Positions 15,056 to 15,277 of a stretch of 15,277 nucleotides of DNA are shown piece by piece. The DNA is taken from the NCBI GenBank assembly GCA_002347485.1, contig DDXM01000001.1:1-15277 (forward strand). Direction: 5' to 3'. The position numbers and the translations under genes are program-made. Under the pieces are notes generated by a model, which ran no database searches, had not been told where the DNA came from, and worked only from the letters and a program-made list of their open reading frames with translations. The first letter of the stretch is position 1; the number at the start of each line of letters is the position of its first letter. The DNA is from Anaerolineaceae bacterium UBA2260 (GTDB lineage: Bacteria > Chloroflexota > Anaerolineae > Anaerolineales > Anaerolineaceae).

Positions 15056-15091
15056 CTGCCCCGATCATAAAACCTGATATGATTGGGGCAG
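15056..15091 (+). terminator. hairpin after the thiolase gene, possible terminator or attenuator
   Basis: A 13-bp stem (15056-15068 with 15079-15091, one G-T wobble) encloses a 10-base loop starting AAAA. The following sequence GTTCTTCC is only weakly T-rich, so termination may be partial. It begins 20 bases after the thiolase stop and ends 8 bases before the next ATG; its right arm contains the only SD-like bases (GGGGCAGG) of that gene. Confidence 0.6.
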
Positions 15092-15099
15092 GTTCTTCC

Positions 15100-15277
15100 A
15101 TGCACACAATTTCGAAGTCCAAGCTCGCTGCTTTCCGCGCTAAAACCTTTCGCACCGCTCCTGGACTGGCATTAAAATCACCACAGCAGGCAATCGAGTA
15201 TGCGGATGAACGGGGTTTTATTTTCTTTTGGCCGGTAAAAGGCTACCCATTTCCCAGCCTTTTGGGAGCGGTGGCGG
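15100..15277 (+). CDS. 5' part of a gene resembling AlkZ-related winged-helix proteins (partial)
   Basis: The frame is open from ATG 15100 to the window edge (59 codons visible). After a basic N-terminus it contains QQAIEYADERGFIFFWP, then PVKGYPFPSLLGAVA. From memory, the pattern of an aromatic stretch, P-(V/I)-K-G, P-S-L and A-V-A occurs near the N-terminus of AlkZ-related/YcaQ-like winged-helix proteins, a group related to DNA glycosylases that unhook crosslinks. Too little of the protein is present to see any catalytic motif. The start is supported by the open frame and by GGGGCAGG 7 bases upstream, which lies in a hairpin arm. It could be read through from the thiolase operon. Confidence 0.5.
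   Translation, partial: MHTISKSKLAAFRAKTFRTAPGLALKSPQQAIEYADERGFIFFWPVKGYPFPSLLGAVA

Overview
The window looks like a stretch of bacterial chromosome, most likely Chloroflexota of the Anaerolineae type. This is inferred from gene style, not from a marker gene. The pointers are a Thr/Pro-rich LysM membrane protein, a large lipoprotein of a CapA subfamily that I associate with Chloroflexota, an archaeal-type thiolase, moderately high GC, and mixed start signals: some genes have a Shine-Dalgarno (SD) sequence, while others have a -10 box directly against the start codon. Coding density is very high; no non-coding gap exceeds about 140 bases. I see no tRNA, rRNA, CRISPR array, insertion sequence, integrase or phage gene.

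Region 1 (1-5424, + strand) is a DNA end-processing cluster. After the tail of an unidentified gene come a UvrD/AddA-like superfamily 1 helicase, a small stand-alone PD-(D/E)XK nuclease with four cysteines suited to an iron-sulfur cluster, and RecJ. The first two overlap by 14 bases and recJ follows after 14 bases, so they probably form one operon. Together they could unwind, trim and resect broken DNA, a job done by AddAB or RecBCD plus RecJ in other bacteria.

Region 2 (5425-8990) holds a Tat-exported L,D-transpeptidase (+), the radical-SAM protein HemW (-), and a zinc-ribbon/transmembrane/LysM protein (+). The transpeptidase and hemW converge with a 4-base gap. HemW and the LysM gene diverge from 85 bases. 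The transpeptidase and hemW promoters predict leaderless or nearly leaderless mRNAs. A strong two-way terminator closes the LysM gene and, from the other side, trxB.

Region 3 (9005-13871, - strand) has two operons. One is a class III aminotransferase followed by thioredoxin reductase. The other is a periplasmic-binding-like/CapA fusion lipoprotein, translationally coupled by an ATGA overlap to a cyclase/kynurenine-formamidase-type hydrolase and ended by a hairpin terminator. The CapA operon has a near-consensus promoter with a perfect 12-bp palindrome inside its spacer.

Region 4 (13843-15277, + strand) contains an archaeal-type thiolase that shares the divergent control region with the CapA operon, a hairpin, and the beginning of a gene resembling AlkZ-related winged-helix proteins.

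Most of this is housekeeping. No clear new defence or mobile system was found. The best leads are the compact helicase/nuclease/RecJ cluster, the CapA fusion whose first metal-ligand motif is changed, its unexpected coupling to a cyclase, and the promoter palindrome.
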